DNA of 64,000 nucleotides from Tropicibacter sp. R16_0 (GCF_017743935.1 NZ_JAGHRE010000007.1:186001-250000); one strand, 5' to 3'; numbered from the stretch's first letter, positions 34,477 to 45,493 are shown. Notes: generated by a model from the sequence alone, not told the origin. Numbers and translations are program-made.

Positions 34477-36153
34477 TTAGAACAAGCCCTCGATCTCACC
34501 TGCGTCATTGAGGCAGATGGTTTCCGCAGCAGGTTTGCGCGGCAGGCCGGGCATGGTCATGATCTCGCCGCAGACAACCACGATGAAACCGGCACCTGCG
34601 GACAGGCGAACCTCACGCACGGGAACCGAGTGGCCCACGGGCGCGCCGCGCAGGGTCGGGTCGGTCGAGAACGAATATTGGGTTTTCGCCATGCAGACCG
34701 GCAGGTTGCCGTAACCGGCTTCTTCCCACTCGCGCAGCTGGTTGCGGATCTTGTTGTCGGCCAGCACCTCGTCCGCGCGATAGATGCGCTTGGCGATGGT
34801 TTCGATCTTCTCGAACAGCGGCATGTCATCGGGGTAGATCGGCGCGAAGTTCGCGGAACCACCTTCGACGATTTCAACAACTTTCTCGGCAAGCGGCGCA
34901 GAGCCTTCCGAACCCAACTCCCAGTGGCGCGACAGAACCGCCTCGACCCCGTGCTCGCCGCAGTAGTCACTGACAGCCTGCACTTCGGCGTCGGTGTCGG
35001 TGACGAAGTGGTTGATGGCAACAACAACCGGAACACCAAAGGATTTCACGTTTTCGATGTGACGGCCCAGGTTGGCGCAGCCCGATTGAACGGCCTCAAC
35101 GTTTTCGGCACCCAGGTCAGCTTTGGCAACACCGCCGTTCATCTTCATCGCACGCACGGTGGCAACCAGCACAACCGCGGACGGTGCGATGCCTGCCTTA
35201 CGGCATTTGATGTTCATGAACTTTTCGGCACCCAGGTCGGCACCAAAGCCGGCCTCGGTCACGACATAGTCGGCCACTTTCAGCGCGGTTTTAGTTGCGA
35301 TGACCGAGTTACAGCCGTGCGCGATGTTGGCGAACGGGCCACCGTGGACAAAGGCCGGGTTGTTTTCGAGCGTCTGCACCAGGTTCGGCTGCATCGCGTC
35401 CTTGAGCAGAACGGTCATTGCACCTTCGGCTTTGATGTCGCGGCAGTAGACCGGGGTCTTGTCGCGGCGGTAGGCCACGATGATGTCGCCCAGGCGTTTT
35501 TCCAGGTCCTTTAGGTCGTTTGCCAGGCAGAGGATCGCCATGACTTCGGAGGCCACGGTGATGTCAAAGCCAGCTTCGCGCGGGAAGCCGTTCGACACGC
35601 CACCAAGCGACGCCGTGATCTGACGCAGAGCACGGTCGTTCATGTCGACCACGCGGCGCCATGCGACGCGGCGGGTGTCGATTTCACACTCGTTGCCCCA
35701 GTAGATGTGGTTGTCGATCATGGCCGACAGAAGCGAGTGGGCCGAAGTGATCGCGTGGAAGTCGCCGGTGAAGTGGAGGTTCATCTCTTCCATCGGGACA
35801 ACCTGGGCGTAACCGCCACCTGCGGCGCCGCCCTTCATGCCGAAGTTCGGACCAAGCGAGGCTTCGCGGATACAGATCATCGCGTTTTTGCCGATGCGGT
35901 TCAGGCCATCGCCCAGACCCACGGTGGTGGTGGTCTTGCCTTCGCCCGCCGGTGTCGGGTTGATCGCGGTCACCAGGATCAGCTTGCCGTCCTCTTTGGA
36001 CTGGACAGAGTTGATGAACTCCTGGCTCACCTTGGCCTTGTCGTGGCCGTAGGGCAGCAGATCATCCGAGGAAATGCCGATCTTGGCGCCAATTTCCTGA
36101 ATGGGTTTCTTGTTCGCCTCGCGGGCGATTTCGATGTCGGATTTGTAGCTCAT
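34477..36153 (-). CDS. fhs: Formate--tetrahydrofolate ligase
   Basis: ATP-dependent ligase producing 10-formyl-THF from formate. The 558-aa protein carries the P-loop region [16 protein letters not shown] (about 65-80), the [19 protein letters not shown] motif, and [13 protein letters not shown]. The start at 36153 ([12 protein letters not shown]) has AAGGA about 9 bases upstream, better than the ATG two codons earlier. With folD downstream it supplies C1 units. A 9-bp hairpin in the 5' leader may be regulatory. Confidence 0.97.
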   Translation of the reverse strand: MSYKSDIEIAREANKKPIQEIGAKIGISSDDLLPYGHDKAKVSQEFINSVQSKEDGKLILVTAINPTPAGEGKTTTTVGLGDGLNRIGKNAMICIREASLGPNFGMKGGAAGGGYAQVVPMEEMNLHFTGDFHAITSAHSLLSAMIDNHIYWGNECEIDTRRVAWRRVVDMNDRALRQITASLGGVSNGFPREAGFDITVASEVMAILCLANDLKDLEKRLGDIIVAYRRDKTPVYCRDIKAEGAMTVLLKDAMQPNLVQTLENNPAFVHGGPFANIAHGCNSVIATKTALKVADYVVTEAGFGADLGAEKFMNIKCRKAGIAPSAVVLVATVRAMKMNGGVAKADLGAENVEAVQSGCANLGRHIENVKSFGVPVVVAINHFVTDTDAEVQAVSDYCGEHGVEAVLSRHWELGSEGSAPLAEKVVEIVEGGSANFAPIYPDDMPLFEKIETIAKRIYRADEVLADNKIRNQLREWEEAGYGNLPVCMAKTQYSFSTDPTLRGAPVGHSVPVREVRLSAGAGFIVVVCGEIMTMPGLPRKPAAETICLNDAGEIEGLF

Positions 36154-36183
36154 CAGCAAGATCCTTGAAGCATGTCGGCCAAT

Positions 36184-36205
36184 GCCGAAGGGTCGCCCCT
36201 TCGGC
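36184..36205 (-). other. Hairpin in the fhs 5' leader
   Basis: GCCGAAGGG (36184-36192) pairs perfectly with CCCTTCGGC (36197-36205), loop TCGC, ending 31 bases upstream of the fhs ATG. A second palindrome, GTATCCC-TT-GGGATAC at 36314-36329, follows the upstream MOSC gene stop and may be its 3' hairpin. I do not recognise a known riboswitch in the 178-base gap. Confidence 0.5.
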
Positions 36206-36331
36206 GCTGTTCAACCCATACCCGTCAGCATTTCGAAACAGGGTATAGATTCCGACATTTTCATGCTTCGAAACGGCGTTGGGGGCCGTTAGACGTTTCA
36301 AATCGGAAACGCGGTATCCCTTGGGATACTT

Positions 36332-36907
36332 TCAGGGTGCCCAAGCACGCTGATCGGGGATGAAAAGCTGCAACCGATCGCCAAGTGCCAACCCGCCCGG
36401 GCGTTCGACCCAGGCCGTAATGCCCCGGCGATTCTTGGCGGCCGGTTTGAACGATGCGCCATAGCCGGGCGACGTGGCCTCGATCTCGCGCCCAGGCAAC
36501 ACGCAGGGGCGGTTTTCCATGTCCACGGTCAGCGTGACTCCTGACGACCCCTGAAGGCGGCTGGATGGCGGAACAAAGGTGAAGTCGGGGATGCCCTTGA
36601 TCACGACTGTTGCCCCCAACAGGCCGGGATCAAGCGCTTTGAGGCCCATCTCACCCGCGATGGTGTCCAGCTCTTCCTGTGACAGGATGGTCAACTGTCG
36701 CACGTTACGGATTTCCGTACCTTCGGCGTAGAGATTGCGCACCCGAACACAGGACGCACGATTGACGCCTTCGTGACGTTCTCCGGGCACACCTGCAAAA
36801 CCACAGGTCAAATGATCGATCGCCTCTGCCCTGAGCGTGCGCCCGGATGGAACGTGCCCCAGCCAGACGATTTCCCCTGCGTATTGCGTTTCCTTCAACA
36901 CCGGCAT
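36332..36907 (-). CDS. MOSC domain-containing protein
   Basis: A 191-aa protein with the MOSC (molybdenum cofactor sulfurase C-terminal-like) fold. It has a conserved N-terminal strand region (YAGEIVWLGHVPSGR), GVPGERHEG, the QLTILSQEELDTIAGEMG block and TVDMENRPCVLPGREIE, whose Cys is the usual sulfur carrier. MOSC proteins handle Mo-cofactor or sulfur transfer; the substrate here is unknown. The start at 36907 has a strong GAGGAGG, and longer frames lack it. It is transcribed toward fhs. Confidence 0.86.
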   Translation of the reverse strand: MPVLKETQYAGEIVWLGHVPSGRTLRAEAIDHLTCGFAGVPGERHEGVNRASCVRVRNLYAEGTEIRNVRQLTILSQEELDTIAGEMGLKALDPGLLGATVVIKGIPDFTFVPPSSRLQGSSGVTLTVDMENRPCVLPGREIEATSPGYGASFKPAAKNRRGITAWVERPGGLALGDRLQLFIPDQRAWAP

Positions 36908-36994
36908 CCCGTGCCTCCTCAGCCTGTATCGGACGTCTTGATTGATTGGGGACACCATAGGGCAATTCCGGAGGTGTACCAGAGAAACGAAGCG

Positions 36995-37179
36995 CTCCCG
37001 CCCGTCGAACAGGCATCAAAGATGCCCTCCTCCCGTTGGGCCGGGCCGCGCTACGCGCGGCGGTTGGAGATTGTAGTGCAACAGATGCCCTATGCGGGAC
37101 CGCGCCGAGCGACAAGCGAGGCGCCCGGCCCAAGGCCGCTAGCGGGGCTGACGCAGTCAGGTCTGCTCGGGCGCGGGAG
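36995..37179. repeat. Structured intergenic element, copy 1
   Basis: This 185-base GC-rich element fills most of the 333-base gap between the MOSC and ftsH genes. The outer arms CTCCCGCCCG (36995-37004) and CGGGCGCGGGAG (37168-37179) pair with a 2-base bulge. Inside are hairpin GGCATC-AAA-GATGCC (37012-37026), stem TTGGGCCGGGC (37036-37046) with GCCCGGCCCAA (37123-37133), hairpin GCCGCGC-TAC-GCGCGGC (37045-37061, sharing two bases with that stem), and hairpin CTGAC-GCA-GTCAG (37148-37160). Copy 2 (57522-57708) has the same architecture with different arm sequences. Confidence 0.72.
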
Positions 37180-37189
37180 CACCATCGAC

Positions 37190-37220
37190 AAAAAAAAAAC
37201 CCCGGAGGCATCCTCCGGGG
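37190..37220 (-). terminator. Intrinsic terminator of ftsH
   Basis: CCCCGGAGG (37200-37208) pairs perfectly with CCTCCGGGG (37212-37220), followed on the minus strand by ten T (A run at 37190-37199). It lies 20 bases after the ftsH stop. Confidence 0.95.
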
Positions 37221-37240
37221 TTTGTCTTTGTCTCTCCAGC

Positions 37241-39157
37241 TTATGCCGTTGGTTCCGGCTCCATCCCACCGTCGGACGACGGTTTCTTGGGCTTGGTCTT
37301 GGGAATGGCCGTAACGCTGGGTGCGCTCCCCTCGTCCGGGCTGTCGCCATCGTCGTCGCCCGCGCTCGGCGGTTCGCCGTTCATGACACGCTGGATCTCT
37401 TCACCCGTCAGGGTTTCATATTCCAGCAGGCCTTGCGCCAGGCGTTCCCATTCGGTGTTCTTCTCGGTGAGGATCTGATGCGCACGCTCATAGCCTTCCT
37501 GGATGAAGCGTTTCACCTCTTCCTCGATCAGCTCCTTTGTGTTGGCCGAAACCGAGAAACCCGCAGTGTTGCCGCTGTAGCCTTCATGCGCTTCGGCGTA
37601 GTCGATGTTGCCGACCTTGTCGGACATGCCCCACCGCAGCACCATCGCGCGGGCCAACTGGCTGGCCTGCTGGATGTCACCCGCAGGACCATTGGACACG
37701 TGATCTTCGCCATATTTGATGATCTCGGCCGCTTTGCCCGCCATGGTCATCGCCAGCTTCTGCTCGCATTCCGACTTGTGCCAGTTCAGGCGATCAATCT
37801 CGGGCAAGGACACGACCATCCCTAGGGCTCCGCCCCGCGGAATAATGGTCGCCTTGTAGACGGGATCGCATTCCGGCAATGCCAGACCAACCACGGCGTG
37901 GCCAGCCTCGTGATAGGCGGTCTTTTCCTTCTGGTCCTGTGTGAGAACCATCGAGCGCCGTTCGGCCCCCATCATCACCTTGTCCTTGGCGTTCTCGAAA
38001 TCCTCCATCGTGACAAAGCGTCGACCAACACGTGCAGCCATTAAGGCAGCTTCGTTCACGAGGTTCGCAAGGTCGGCACCGGAGAAGCCCGGTGTACCGC
38101 GCGCAATGATGCGCAGATCGACATCGGGACCCAGCGGGGTCTTGCGGGCATGCACGCCCAGGATCTTTTCGCGGCCTTTGATGTCAGGGTTGCCGACGGT
38201 GACCTGACGGTCAAAGCGGCCCGGACGCAGCAGTGCGGGGTCCAGAACATCTTTGCGGTTTGTCGCCGCCAGAATGATCACACCTTCATTGGCTTCAAAC
38301 CCGTCCATCTCGACCAGCAGCTGGTTGAGCGTCTGTTCGCGTTCATCGTTGCCACCGCCGTAGCCTGCACCACGATGGCGACCCACGGCGTCAATCTCGT
38401 CGATGAAGACGATACAGGGCGCGTTCTTTTTGGCCTGCTCGAACATATCGCGGACACGGCTTGCACCCACACCCACGAACATTTCGACAAAGTCAGAACC
38501 CGAGATGGTGAAGAAGGGCACACCCGCCTCACCCGCAATCGCACGGGCCAACAGCGTTTTACCAGTACCCGGAGGGCCAACCAGCAGCGCGCCTTTCGGG
38601 ATCTTGCCGCCGAGGCGCGAGAACTTCTGCGGGTTGCGCAGGAATTCAACGATCTCTTCCAGCTCTTCCTTGGCTTCGTCGATGCCGGCGACATCGTCAA
38701 AGGTCACGCGACCATGCTTTTCGGTCAGCATCTTGGCCTTGGATTTGCCAAAGCCCATGGCCCCGCCTTTGCCGCCGCCCTGCATTCGGTTCATGAAATA
38801 AACCCAAACACCAATGAGCAGCAGGAACGGCAGCAGCGTGATAATGAAGGACTGAAAGCCCGATTGCTGCTGTTTCTCGGCGCGGACCGGAACGTCGTTG
38901 TTGATCAACAGCGTTGTGACCTCGGCGTCACCCGGCTTGATGGTGACGTAATCCTTGCCATCTGCCGTCCGATACCGGACCTGCTCGCCATCCAGGGTCA
39001 CCTGGCTGACCTCGCCGGATTCAACCGCGCTGACAAAATCAGAATACGTGCGCTCCTGGCTTTGCAGGGTGCCCCCGGATCCGCTGAACAAATTGAACAG
39101 TGCAAGAATCAACAGGAACAGTACAACCCAGAAGGCGATATTGCGTGCGTTGCCCAA
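37241..39157 (-). CDS. ftsH: ATP-dependent zinc metalloprotease FtsH (TTG start)
   Basis: Membrane-anchored AAA+ protease for membrane-protein quality control and heat-shock factor turnover. The 638-aa protein has two N-terminal helices (about 5-24 and 102-122), Walker A GPPGTGKT (193-200), Walker [12 protein letters not shown], the SRH, and the zinc site HEAGH (416-420). The first residues [10 protein letters not shown] are read from a TTG codon at 39157 with GGGAG upstream, and no in-frame ATG or GTG precedes it, so TTG initiation is likely. It follows tilS by 75 bases, a classic pair, and is closed by a strong terminator. Confidence 0.96.
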   Translation of the reverse strand: MGNARNIAFWVVLFLLILALFNLFSGSGGTLQSQERTYSDFVSAVESGEVSQVTLDGEQVRYRTADGKDYVTIKPGDAEVTTLLINNDVPVRAEKQQQSGFQSFIITLLPFLLLIGVWVYFMNRMQGGGKGGAMGFGKSKAKMLTEKHGRVTFDDVAGIDEAKEELEEIVEFLRNPQKFSRLGGKIPKGALLVGPPGTGKTLLARAIAGEAGVPFFTISGSDFVEMFVGVGASRVRDMFEQAKKNAPCIVFIDEIDAVGRHRGAGYGGGNDEREQTLNQLLVEMDGFEANEGVIILAATNRKDVLDPALLRPGRFDRQVTVGNPDIKGREKILGVHARKTPLGPDVDLRIIARGTPGFSGADLANLVNEAALMAARVGRRFVTMEDFENAKDKVMMGAERRSMVLTQDQKEKTAYHEAGHAVVGLALPECDPVYKATIIPRGGALGMVVSLPEIDRLNWHKSECEQKLAMTMAGKAAEIIKYGEDHVSNGPAGDIQQASQLARAMVLRWGMSDKVGNIDYAEAHEGYSGNTAGFSVSANTKELIEEEVKRFIQEGYERAHQILTEKNTEWERLAQGLLEYETLTGEEIQRVMNGEPPSAGDDDGDSPDEGSAPSVTAIPKTKPKKPSSDGGMEPEPTA

Positions 39158-39232
39158 GGCAAATCTCCCAAATCTTCGGCTATTGGAGGGTCAGCCGATC
39201 AGATCACTAAAATAGAGAGGATTGAGACAGGT

Positions 39233-40492
39233 TCAATGCGATAAAAGCGAAGCAATGAACTCTTCTGCCGATGTGGGCCCCTCAATGGACCATCCATTGG
39301 CGGCAGCAGCAAAGGGTGCAGCGACCACTTTATCCTCGCACCAGGCAGCGGGTGAGGCCATCAAGGCGGCGTGCGGCCGCCCGGCTTCGCGCCAGTTCGG
39401 GCACTGTGCCAGGCCCTTTTCGCCAAGGGCTGCGATGGTGATGGCGTCCGTGTCCGGGCCGGTCAAACGCCACCTGTTGTCCCAAATATCCCCAGGGGTG
39501 GCCCGCAGGTCTTTGACGGCATTGTACTCGCGGCAAACCCGCATCCATTGGCGTTGTTTGACAATCCGGCACCCGGCCAACTGCGCCGGCGTGCCCTGCC
39601 CAATCGCAGAAAGCGCCATCATCGTGGGCTGCCGCCGGGGCCTGTCTGTTCCGCCATTGACCCAGGCCACCGCCCCCAGCAACAGCCGCCGCGCGGTTTC
39701 CTGCGGCAGTGTCACGAACCGATCCATGTCCAGTACCACGTCGCCTGCATCCACCTGACAGGTCAAACGCGCTTCGGCCTGCGTGTGATGATCCATCGCA
39801 GCCTGCACATGCGCCATATTTTGCGCGACCTGGGCCAAAGCGGGCGTCGACAGCCCCAAATCGGACAAAGCCTCGCTCGCCTGCCGCATGCGAATGCGTT
39901 CGAACCGGGGGCTGTGATTCGACGGGTCCTCGACCCACTCCAGCCCATTACGTTGAAGGTAGTCGCGCAGCTCTTGTCGGCTGTGCCCCAGCAAAGGCCG
40001 CAACAAAGCGATGCCGCCTAGCATCCGTTGGTCCGGCATCGCTGCCAGTCCGTCGACGCCCGAGGCGCGGCTGAGCCCCATCAAAACGGTTTCTGCCTGA
40101 TCATCTGCCGTGTGCCCCAACAACACGGCCTGAATGCCCTGCTCCGTTGCCCAGTCGACCATCAGGTCATAGCGCGCTTTTCGGGCCTCGGCCTGCAAAT
40201 TGCCATCCCCTCTCCAGCCGGACCATTCCAGCGTGGCGTGCGGAATCCCCCAGTCCGTCGCCCATCGATTGACCTGCCGGGCCTCTTCCGCAGCCTCGGC
40301 ACGTAAACCATGATCAACCGTCACGGCCTGAACGCGAATATCGGTTTTTGCGGCCAATTGGCTCATCACATGCAGCAAGGCGGTGGAATCCCCACCACCC
40401 GAGACAGCGACAGCCACGTGATCCAAATGACGCGCATCAAGGAATGCTTGCAGAGTGGTCAGCAGCGCTGCGTCGTCCGGGGTCAAGAGCAC
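39233..40492 (-). CDS. tilS: tRNA(Ile)-lysidine synthase
   Basis: Modifies C34 of the tRNA-Ile (CAU) to lysidine, an essential decoding step. The 419-aa protein has the PP-loop SGGGDSTALLH (from residue 31), the VDHGLR motif, LLGHTADDQAET, and a C-terminal TilS substrate-binding region with RRLLLGAVAW. It starts with GTG at 40492 and overlaps the end of cpoB by 10 bases. Position between cpoB and ftsH is the standard alphaproteobacterial order. Confidence 0.95.
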   Translation of the reverse strand: MLLTPDDAALLTTLQAFLDARHLDHVAVAVSGGGDSTALLHVMSQLAAKTDIRVQAVTVDHGLRAEAAEEARQVNRWATDWGIPHATLEWSGWRGDGNLQAEARKARYDLMVDWATEQGIQAVLLGHTADDQAETVLMGLSRASGVDGLAAMPDQRMLGGIALLRPLLGHSRQELRDYLQRNGLEWVEDPSNHSPRFERIRMRQASEALSDLGLSTPALAQVAQNMAHVQAAMDHHTQAEARLTCQVDAGDVVLDMDRFVTLPQETARRLLLGAVAWVNGGTDRPRRQPTMMALSAIGQGTPAQLAGCRIVKQRQWMRVCREYNAVKDLRATPGDIWDNRWRLTGPDTDAITIAALGEKGLAQCPNWREAGRPHAALMASPAAWCEDKVVAAPFAAAANGWSIEGPTSAEEFIASLLSH

Positions 40493-41301
40493 CCCAGGGA
40501 GGTCATTTCCTGTTGCGCATTGCTGACGGCCGCAGCGCTTGGGAAGCGGACGCCGACCTCGGCCAAGGTCACGCAGGCTTGATCCACCTGCCCCAGACGC
40601 CCCAAGGCCGCACCCAGTTCATAGAGTGCATCGGGGGCAACGGGCCCCGTGGAGTCATTGGTAAAGCTGGCCAGATAGGCGCGCGCCGCCTCGCGGGTGT
40701 CGCCCAGCCCATCCAGCGCCTTGCCTCGGTTCAGATGCGCAGCAGGGGCAAGCGGGCTGCCTGGGTATGAGGCGTCGAAATTGTTCAAGAGATCAGCAGC
40801 CTTGCGATACTCGCCCGCATCCAATGCGGCCTTGGCGGCATCGAACTCGGCCTTCTCGCCTACAGCCAGCTCGGTATCGTCTGGCTGGCTCGGCGTCACT
40901 GGAATGACAGGTGTACTGCCGGTGTCCCCACCCAACGTGGATGTTTCACCCAGCGTTGACACATCGCCCCCCTCCAACTCGACCAGTCGGAACTCCAGAT
41001 CGCCGATGCGGTTGGTGCCATCGGCCACGATACGCTCGATGCGCTGGTTCATCTGCTCGGTCTGGCGCGTCAGGCGCTGCAAGCTGGCCTCGATCGTGTC
41101 GACCCGGTCCAGAACAGATCCGCTCGCCTGACTGGACGTCGGCGCACCGGTTGTCGACAGCTCGCGCTTGAGGCGTTGTATTTCCACATTCAGAACCGTG
41201 AGCTCTTGCCGGATGTCGGCCAAAGTCTGTGCGTCCTGCGCGCTGGCCATGCCCGCCGTCAGCCCGATCACGGCTGCGAAAATCAAGCCTCGAACATGCA
41301 T
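40483..41301 (-). CDS. cpoB: Tol-Pal system coordinator CpoB (YbgF)
   Basis: Periplasmic protein that links Tol-Pal constriction to peptidoglycan synthesis. The 272-aa precursor has a signal peptide (to about residue 21, GMASAQ), an N-terminal trimeric coiled coil (about 24-100, LADIRQELTVLNVEIQRLKREL), a Gly/Ser/Thr/Pro-rich linker, and C-terminal TPR repeats (about 150-265, FDAAKAALDAGEYRKAADLL). It closes the tol-pal group on the pal side. Confidence 0.93.
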   Translation of the reverse strand: MHVRGLIFAAVIGLTAGMASAQDAQTLADIRQELTVLNVEIQRLKRELSTTGAPTSSQASGSVLDRVDTIEASLQRLTRQTEQMNQRIERIVADGTNRIGDLEFRLVELEGGDVSTLGETSTLGGDTGSTPVIPVTPSQPDDTELAVGEKAEFDAAKAALDAGEYRKAADLLNNFDASYPGSPLAPAAHLNRGKALDGLGDTREAARAYLASFTNDSTGPVAPDALYELGAALGRLGQVDQACVTLAEVGVRFPSAAAVSNAQQEMTSLGCS

Positions 41302-41305
41302 GCGC

Positions 41306-41815
41306 TTACCCCGTCAATCCACCGGCCAGCACGGTCACCGCGCGCCGGTTGTTGGCGTAGCACGCCTCTTCGCTGCAAATCTCGATCGGGCGTTCCTTGC
41401 CATAGCTCACCACCTTCAAGCGGCTGCCCGCAACGCCGCGAGAAATCAGGAACTCGCGCGCTGCGTTGGCGCGGCGTGCGCCAAGGGCCAAGTTGTATTC
41501 ACGCGTCCCCTGTTCGTCGGCGTGCCCTTCGATGGTGGCCGAAAAGTCGGTGTTTTCCAGCAGCCAGTTGGCCTGCGCCAAAAGCGTCGCGCGGGCTGCG
41601 TCGTTCAGGGTGGATTGATCGACCTCGAACAACACGCGGTCGCCAACCGCCTGCTGGAAATACGCGGGTGAGCTGGGATCAGCCGCTGAACCGGCACCCG
41701 CGCCAGCTGAGCCACCCAAATTGACCGAATTGGTGTCGTCGAGTGCCGAATTGTTTGTACAGGCTGTCATGGCCACAAGCGCCACCGCCATCGAAATCTT
41801 GCTCAAAAGGTTCAT
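41306..41815 (-). CDS. pal: Peptidoglycan-associated lipoprotein Pal
   Basis: Outer-membrane lipoprotein that binds peptidoglycan and TolB. The 169-aa precursor begins MNLLSKISMAVALVAMTAC (lipobox MTAC, Cys19), followed by a Gly/Ala/Ser linker and an OmpA domain (about 55-165) with VLFEVDQSTLND and EGHADEQGTREYN. The start at 41815 gives the signal peptide; longer frames run into the upstream gap. It lies between tolB and cpoB. Confidence 0.96.
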   Translation of the reverse strand: MNLLSKISMAVALVAMTACTNNSALDDTNSVNLGGSAGAGAGSAADPSSPAYFQQAVGDRVLFEVDQSTLNDAARATLLAQANWLLENTDFSATIEGHADEQGTREYNLALGARRANAAREFLISRGVAGSRLKVVSYGKERPIEICSEEACYANNRRAVTVLAGGLTG

Positions 41816-41909
41816 GTCAATTGTCCCGCGTGTGTCGCTTGTTGTTGATCTTCTCGTATCACAGCCCCCACGCCAAGTGAACGCAAGGGGAACTGTGATA
41901 AAGTGCTTG

Positions 41910-43229
41910 TCATTTCTGCAGCGGCGACCATGCCGGGTCGCTGCCTCCGTCAGGTGTACGCACCGGGCGCAGGTTCCGGCCCGAGATATCGACGGTATAT
42001 AAAGACGAGCGCCCGTTTTCGCCCCGCGTTTCACGCGTGAACATGATCACCCGGCCATTGGGCGACCAGGTCGGCCCCTCGTCCAGGAATGAGGCCGTCA
42101 GCAAGCGTTCCTCGCTGCCGTCAGTGCGCATGACGCCGATGTGGAAGCGGCCTTTGTTTTGCTTGGTGAAGGCGATCAGATCCCCGCGCGGCGACCAGAC
42201 CGGAGTGCCATAGCGGCCCTGACCAAAGCTGATGCGCTTGGCCTCTCCGCCGCTGGCCGACATCACATAAAGCTGCGGCGTGCCTGACCGGTCGCTTTCA
42301 AAGACGATCTGTTGACCGTCGGGCGAATAGCTGGGTGCCGTTTCAATCGATGGGGTGCTGGTCAGCCTTTGTGCCTGACCCGAGGCGATGTTCATGGTGT
42401 AAAGGTCAGTGTTGCCGCCCTGACTGAGCGAGTAGACCACCGTCTGGCCGTCCGGTGAAAAGCGCGGCGCAAAGCTCATTGTACCTTCGGCGCTTTCCAG
42501 AACGCGACGTTGTACCTGGCCCACGTCCAGCACATGGATGCGAGGAAAGCCGCTTTCATAGCTGGTGTACAGCACCCGGTCGCCGGTGGGCGAGAACCGT
42601 GGTGCAAGCACGATGGCTGAGCTGTCTGTCAGGTACTGCACGTTGTGGCCATCATAATCCATGATGGCCAGGCGCTTGCGGCGCTGGTTCTTGGGGCCGC
42701 TTTCGGACACATAGACAACGCGGCTGTCGAAATAGCCGCCTTCGCCCGTGATCCGGCTGTACACCGCATCGGCCACCTTGTGCGCCATGCGACGCCAGCC
42801 ATCGCGTGTGCCGGAAAACTGCATGCCCGGCTCGATCTCTTTGTCCGAAAACACGTCCCAGACCCGAAACCGCACCGTCACGCGGTTGCCCGAGACGTTG
42901 ACTGCGCCCGTGACCAGGGCTTGGGCATTGATCGCTTTCCAATCCGCAAATTTGATCGGATCGTCAAAGCCCGTGACCTGACTGATATAGGCGCTGGCGG
43001 GGATTTCGCGAAACAGGCCGGTACCAGAAAGGTCGGCTGCCACCACGCGGGCCAGATCGTCGGCCAATTCCGAGGCCGCGCCGCTGTCGGGAACAAAGTT
43101 TGGTACTGCAAAGGGCAGCGGCTCGATCACACCTTCGGTGATTTCGATCCGCAGCGGCTGATTTTGCGCGTGGGCTGCTGTCACCATCAGTGAAAGGCCC
43201 AGAAATAGGCTTACCAAGAACTTCATCAT
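41910..43229 (-). CDS. tolB: Tol-Pal translocation protein TolB
   Basis: Periplasmic six-bladed beta-propeller that shuttles between Pal and TolA. The 439-aa precursor has a signal peptide ([22 protein letters not shown]), an N-terminal alpha/beta domain, and WD40-like beta repeats with [40 protein letters not shown] and [13 protein letters not shown]. Its ATG overlaps the tolA stop by four bases. Length and repeats match the family. Confidence 0.97.
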   Translation of the reverse strand: MMKFLVSLFLGLSLMVTAAHAQNQPLRIEITEGVIEPLPFAVPNFVPDSGAASELADDLARVVAADLSGTGLFREIPASAYISQVTGFDDPIKFADWKAINAQALVTGAVNVSGNRVTVRFRVWDVFSDKEIEPGMQFSGTRDGWRRMAHKVADAVYSRITGEGGYFDSRVVYVSESGPKNQRRKRLAIMDYDGHNVQYLTDSSAIVLAPRFSPTGDRVLYTSYESGFPRIHVLDVGQVQRRVLESAEGTMSFAPRFSPDGQTVVYSLSQGGNTDLYTMNIASGQAQRLTSTPSIETAPSYSPDGQQIVFESDRSGTPQLYVMSASGGEAKRISFGQGRYGTPVWSPRGDLIAFTKQNKGRFHIGVMRTDGSEERLLTASFLDEGPTWSPNGRVIMFTRETRGENGRSSLYTVDISGRNLRPVRTPDGGSDPAWSPLQK

Positions 43230-44308
43230 TTGATCCGCATCCTCTCGGGATTGAATGTCACTTCGATGTCACGCCATTGGCCGTACTTCTCGGCCGGCAG
43301 ATCATAGCCTTTTGCGCCACATCGGATAATAGCACGTCTTGCCGCCTGATACGCCTGTTGCGCCGAGGACGCAGAACCGCCCGAACTGTCCAACATGCGG
43401 ATAGAACCCGCTTCAGGCTTACCATCCCTTTGCATAGAGAAGGCGACAACAACCGTTGTCTGCAATGCCTCGGACGACAGAGCGCCCACGTTCCAGCACC
43501 GGGACATCGCCAAGCGCAGCCCGTCCTTTTCGCCACCGGTAAGCGGCGGTCCAAGTGGGATGTCCTCTTGGCTGCCCGCCAAAGCCTCGGCCAACGCATC
43601 CTGAACCCCGCTGGGAGAGGCCGGTTGCGGCGTCGATTGCTGAGCCGTCTGCGTCGGTCGCGACGGGCGACGCGCAGGTGGGCGTGGCGAGCGCAGCGGG
43701 GCCAGTTCATCGCTTTCCTCGGCCTCGGTCACGATCTGATCCGTGGCCTCTTCGGGGGCGGTCTGCTCCTGTTCCGGCTGCGGTTCTTCTGCGCCCTCCT
43801 CGGCCACGACAGGCGGGGTTTCCACCTCATCAGGCTGAGCATCGGGTGGAGGCGGAGCGACAGGCTGCGGGGCCACTCGCTCTACCGGGCGCGGCTTGGG
43901 GCGTTTGCCGGGCGGGTTCAAGTCGATCGCAGGCTCGGGATCAGGCTGCACCAGAACGGCCGTGTCCTCGCTGACCTGCGGATCAGGCGCTTCGACCACC
44001 GGCTCGGGGAGCGGCTCTGGTGTCGGCTCAACCACGGGTTCGGGTTGTTGCTGCTCCGGCTCGGGTTGCGGAGCTTCGGGCACGGCCACCTCAACCTCGG
44101 GCGTCACAGGTTGTTGCAAGGCATCAGGCTGCTGCGCCACCGCGGGCGTCTGCACCGGCGCACTGAGGGCTGCGAATTCCTCGGACGAAATCACCGAGAC
44201 GTCCTGCACGTCAAACGGCAAGGGCTCGGACCGGAAGGCTCCGCCGAGAAACGCCCATCCGACCAGGGTCACATGGACAACTGCCGAGATCTTGGTGCCG
44301 GTCTGCAA
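43226..44308 (-). CDS. tolA: Tol-Pal envelope protein TolA (TTG start)
   Basis: Inner-membrane protein linking TolQR energy to TolB and Pal. The 360-aa protein has an N-terminal membrane helix (about 8-24), a long Pro/Glu/Val-rich periplasmic stretch (about 50-230, many PEP and EPxP units) and a C-terminal TolA/TonB-like domain (about 260-360). The first codon is TTG at 44308 with GAGG 7 bases upstream and only 9 bases after the tolR stop. The Pro/Glu linker replaces the Ala/Lys helix of E. coli TolA, which is usual in alphaproteobacteria. Confidence 0.93.
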   Translation of the reverse strand: MQTGTKISAVVHVTLVGWAFLGGAFRSEPLPFDVQDVSVISSEEFAALSAPVQTPAVAQQPDALQQPVTPEVEVAVPEAPQPEPEQQQPEPVVEPTPEPLPEPVVEAPDPQVSEDTAVLVQPDPEPAIDLNPPGKRPKPRPVERVAPQPVAPPPPDAQPDEVETPPVVAEEGAEEPQPEQEQTAPEEATDQIVTEAEESDELAPLRSPRPPARRPSRPTQTAQQSTPQPASPSGVQDALAEALAGSQEDIPLGPPLTGGEKDGLRLAMSRCWNVGALSSEALQTTVVVAFSMQRDGKPEAGSIRMLDSSGGSASSAQQAYQAARRAIIRCGAKGYDLPAEKYGQWRDIEVTFNPERMRIK

Positions 44309-44317
44309 ACCGCTGCC

Positions 44318-44794
<477 letters not shown>

Positions 44795-44797
44795 GGA

Positions 44798-45493
44798 TCA
44801 GCTGTCCAGCTGACGCGACAGAATGGTCGCGAACTCGTCGGCAAAGGCCTCGTACCCCGCCACGATACGGTCGCTGTCTGCGCTGAGTTTGTTGTAGAAG
44901 ATCACCGCCGGGATCGCCGCAAGCAGACCCAGGCCTGTCGCCAGCAGCGCCTCGGCAATACCCGGAGCCACAACAGCCAGGTTGGTGTTTTGCTGCTCGG
45001 CAATCTCGATGAACGCGTTCATGATGCCCCAGACGGTGCCAAAGAGGCCAATGAACGGCGCGGTGGAACCCACGGTGGCCAGCACCGGCAAGCCCTTTTG
45101 CAGGGCTTCGGCCTCTTTGTTGATGGCCACGTCCATCGACCGGTCGATGCGCGCTTGTGCGCCTGCGATCAGGCCCCCATCGGTGCGATGCGATCGGCGC
45201 CATTCAATCATGCCGGCGGCAAAGATCTTTTGCGAACTGCCTTTGGGTTCCGGCCCGATCTGCTCAAAAAGACCGTCCAGAGGCTCGCCCGACCAGAAGG
45301 ACTGATCAAACACGGCCGCCTCGCGCCGGGCCGCGCGATAGGTGATGAGCTTTTGGATGATGATGGCCCACGCCCAGAAGGACGCCACCATCAGGATCAC
45401 CATCACCAATTTGACGGTGAGCGTCGCGCGCGCAAACAATCCCCAAAACGAGAAATCGATCTCCTGCGCCAGCGCCAGAGTTTCTGCTTCCAT
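44798..45493 (-). CDS. tolQ: Tol-Pal protein TolQ (MotA/TolQ/ExbB family)
   Basis: Membrane stator of the Tol motor. The 231-aa protein has three membrane helices (about 18-42, 131-155, 168-190), with the conserved VGSTAPFIGLFGTVWGIMNAF in the second and GIAEALLATGLGLLAAIPAV in the third. It is the first core tol gene after ybgC, with a 106-base gap containing the hairpin GTCGGCC/GGCCGAC (45528-45548). Confidence 0.96.
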   Translation of the reverse strand: MEAETLALAQEIDFSFWGLFARATLTVKLVMVILMVASFWAWAIIIQKLITYRAARREAAVFDQSFWSGEPLDGLFEQIGPEPKGSSQKIFAAGMIEWRRSHRTDGGLIAGAQARIDRSMDVAINKEAEALQKGLPVLATVGSTAPFIGLFGTVWGIMNAFIEIAEQQNTNLAVVAPGIAEALLATGLGLLAAIPAVIFYNKLSADSDRIVAGYEAFADEFATILSRQLDS

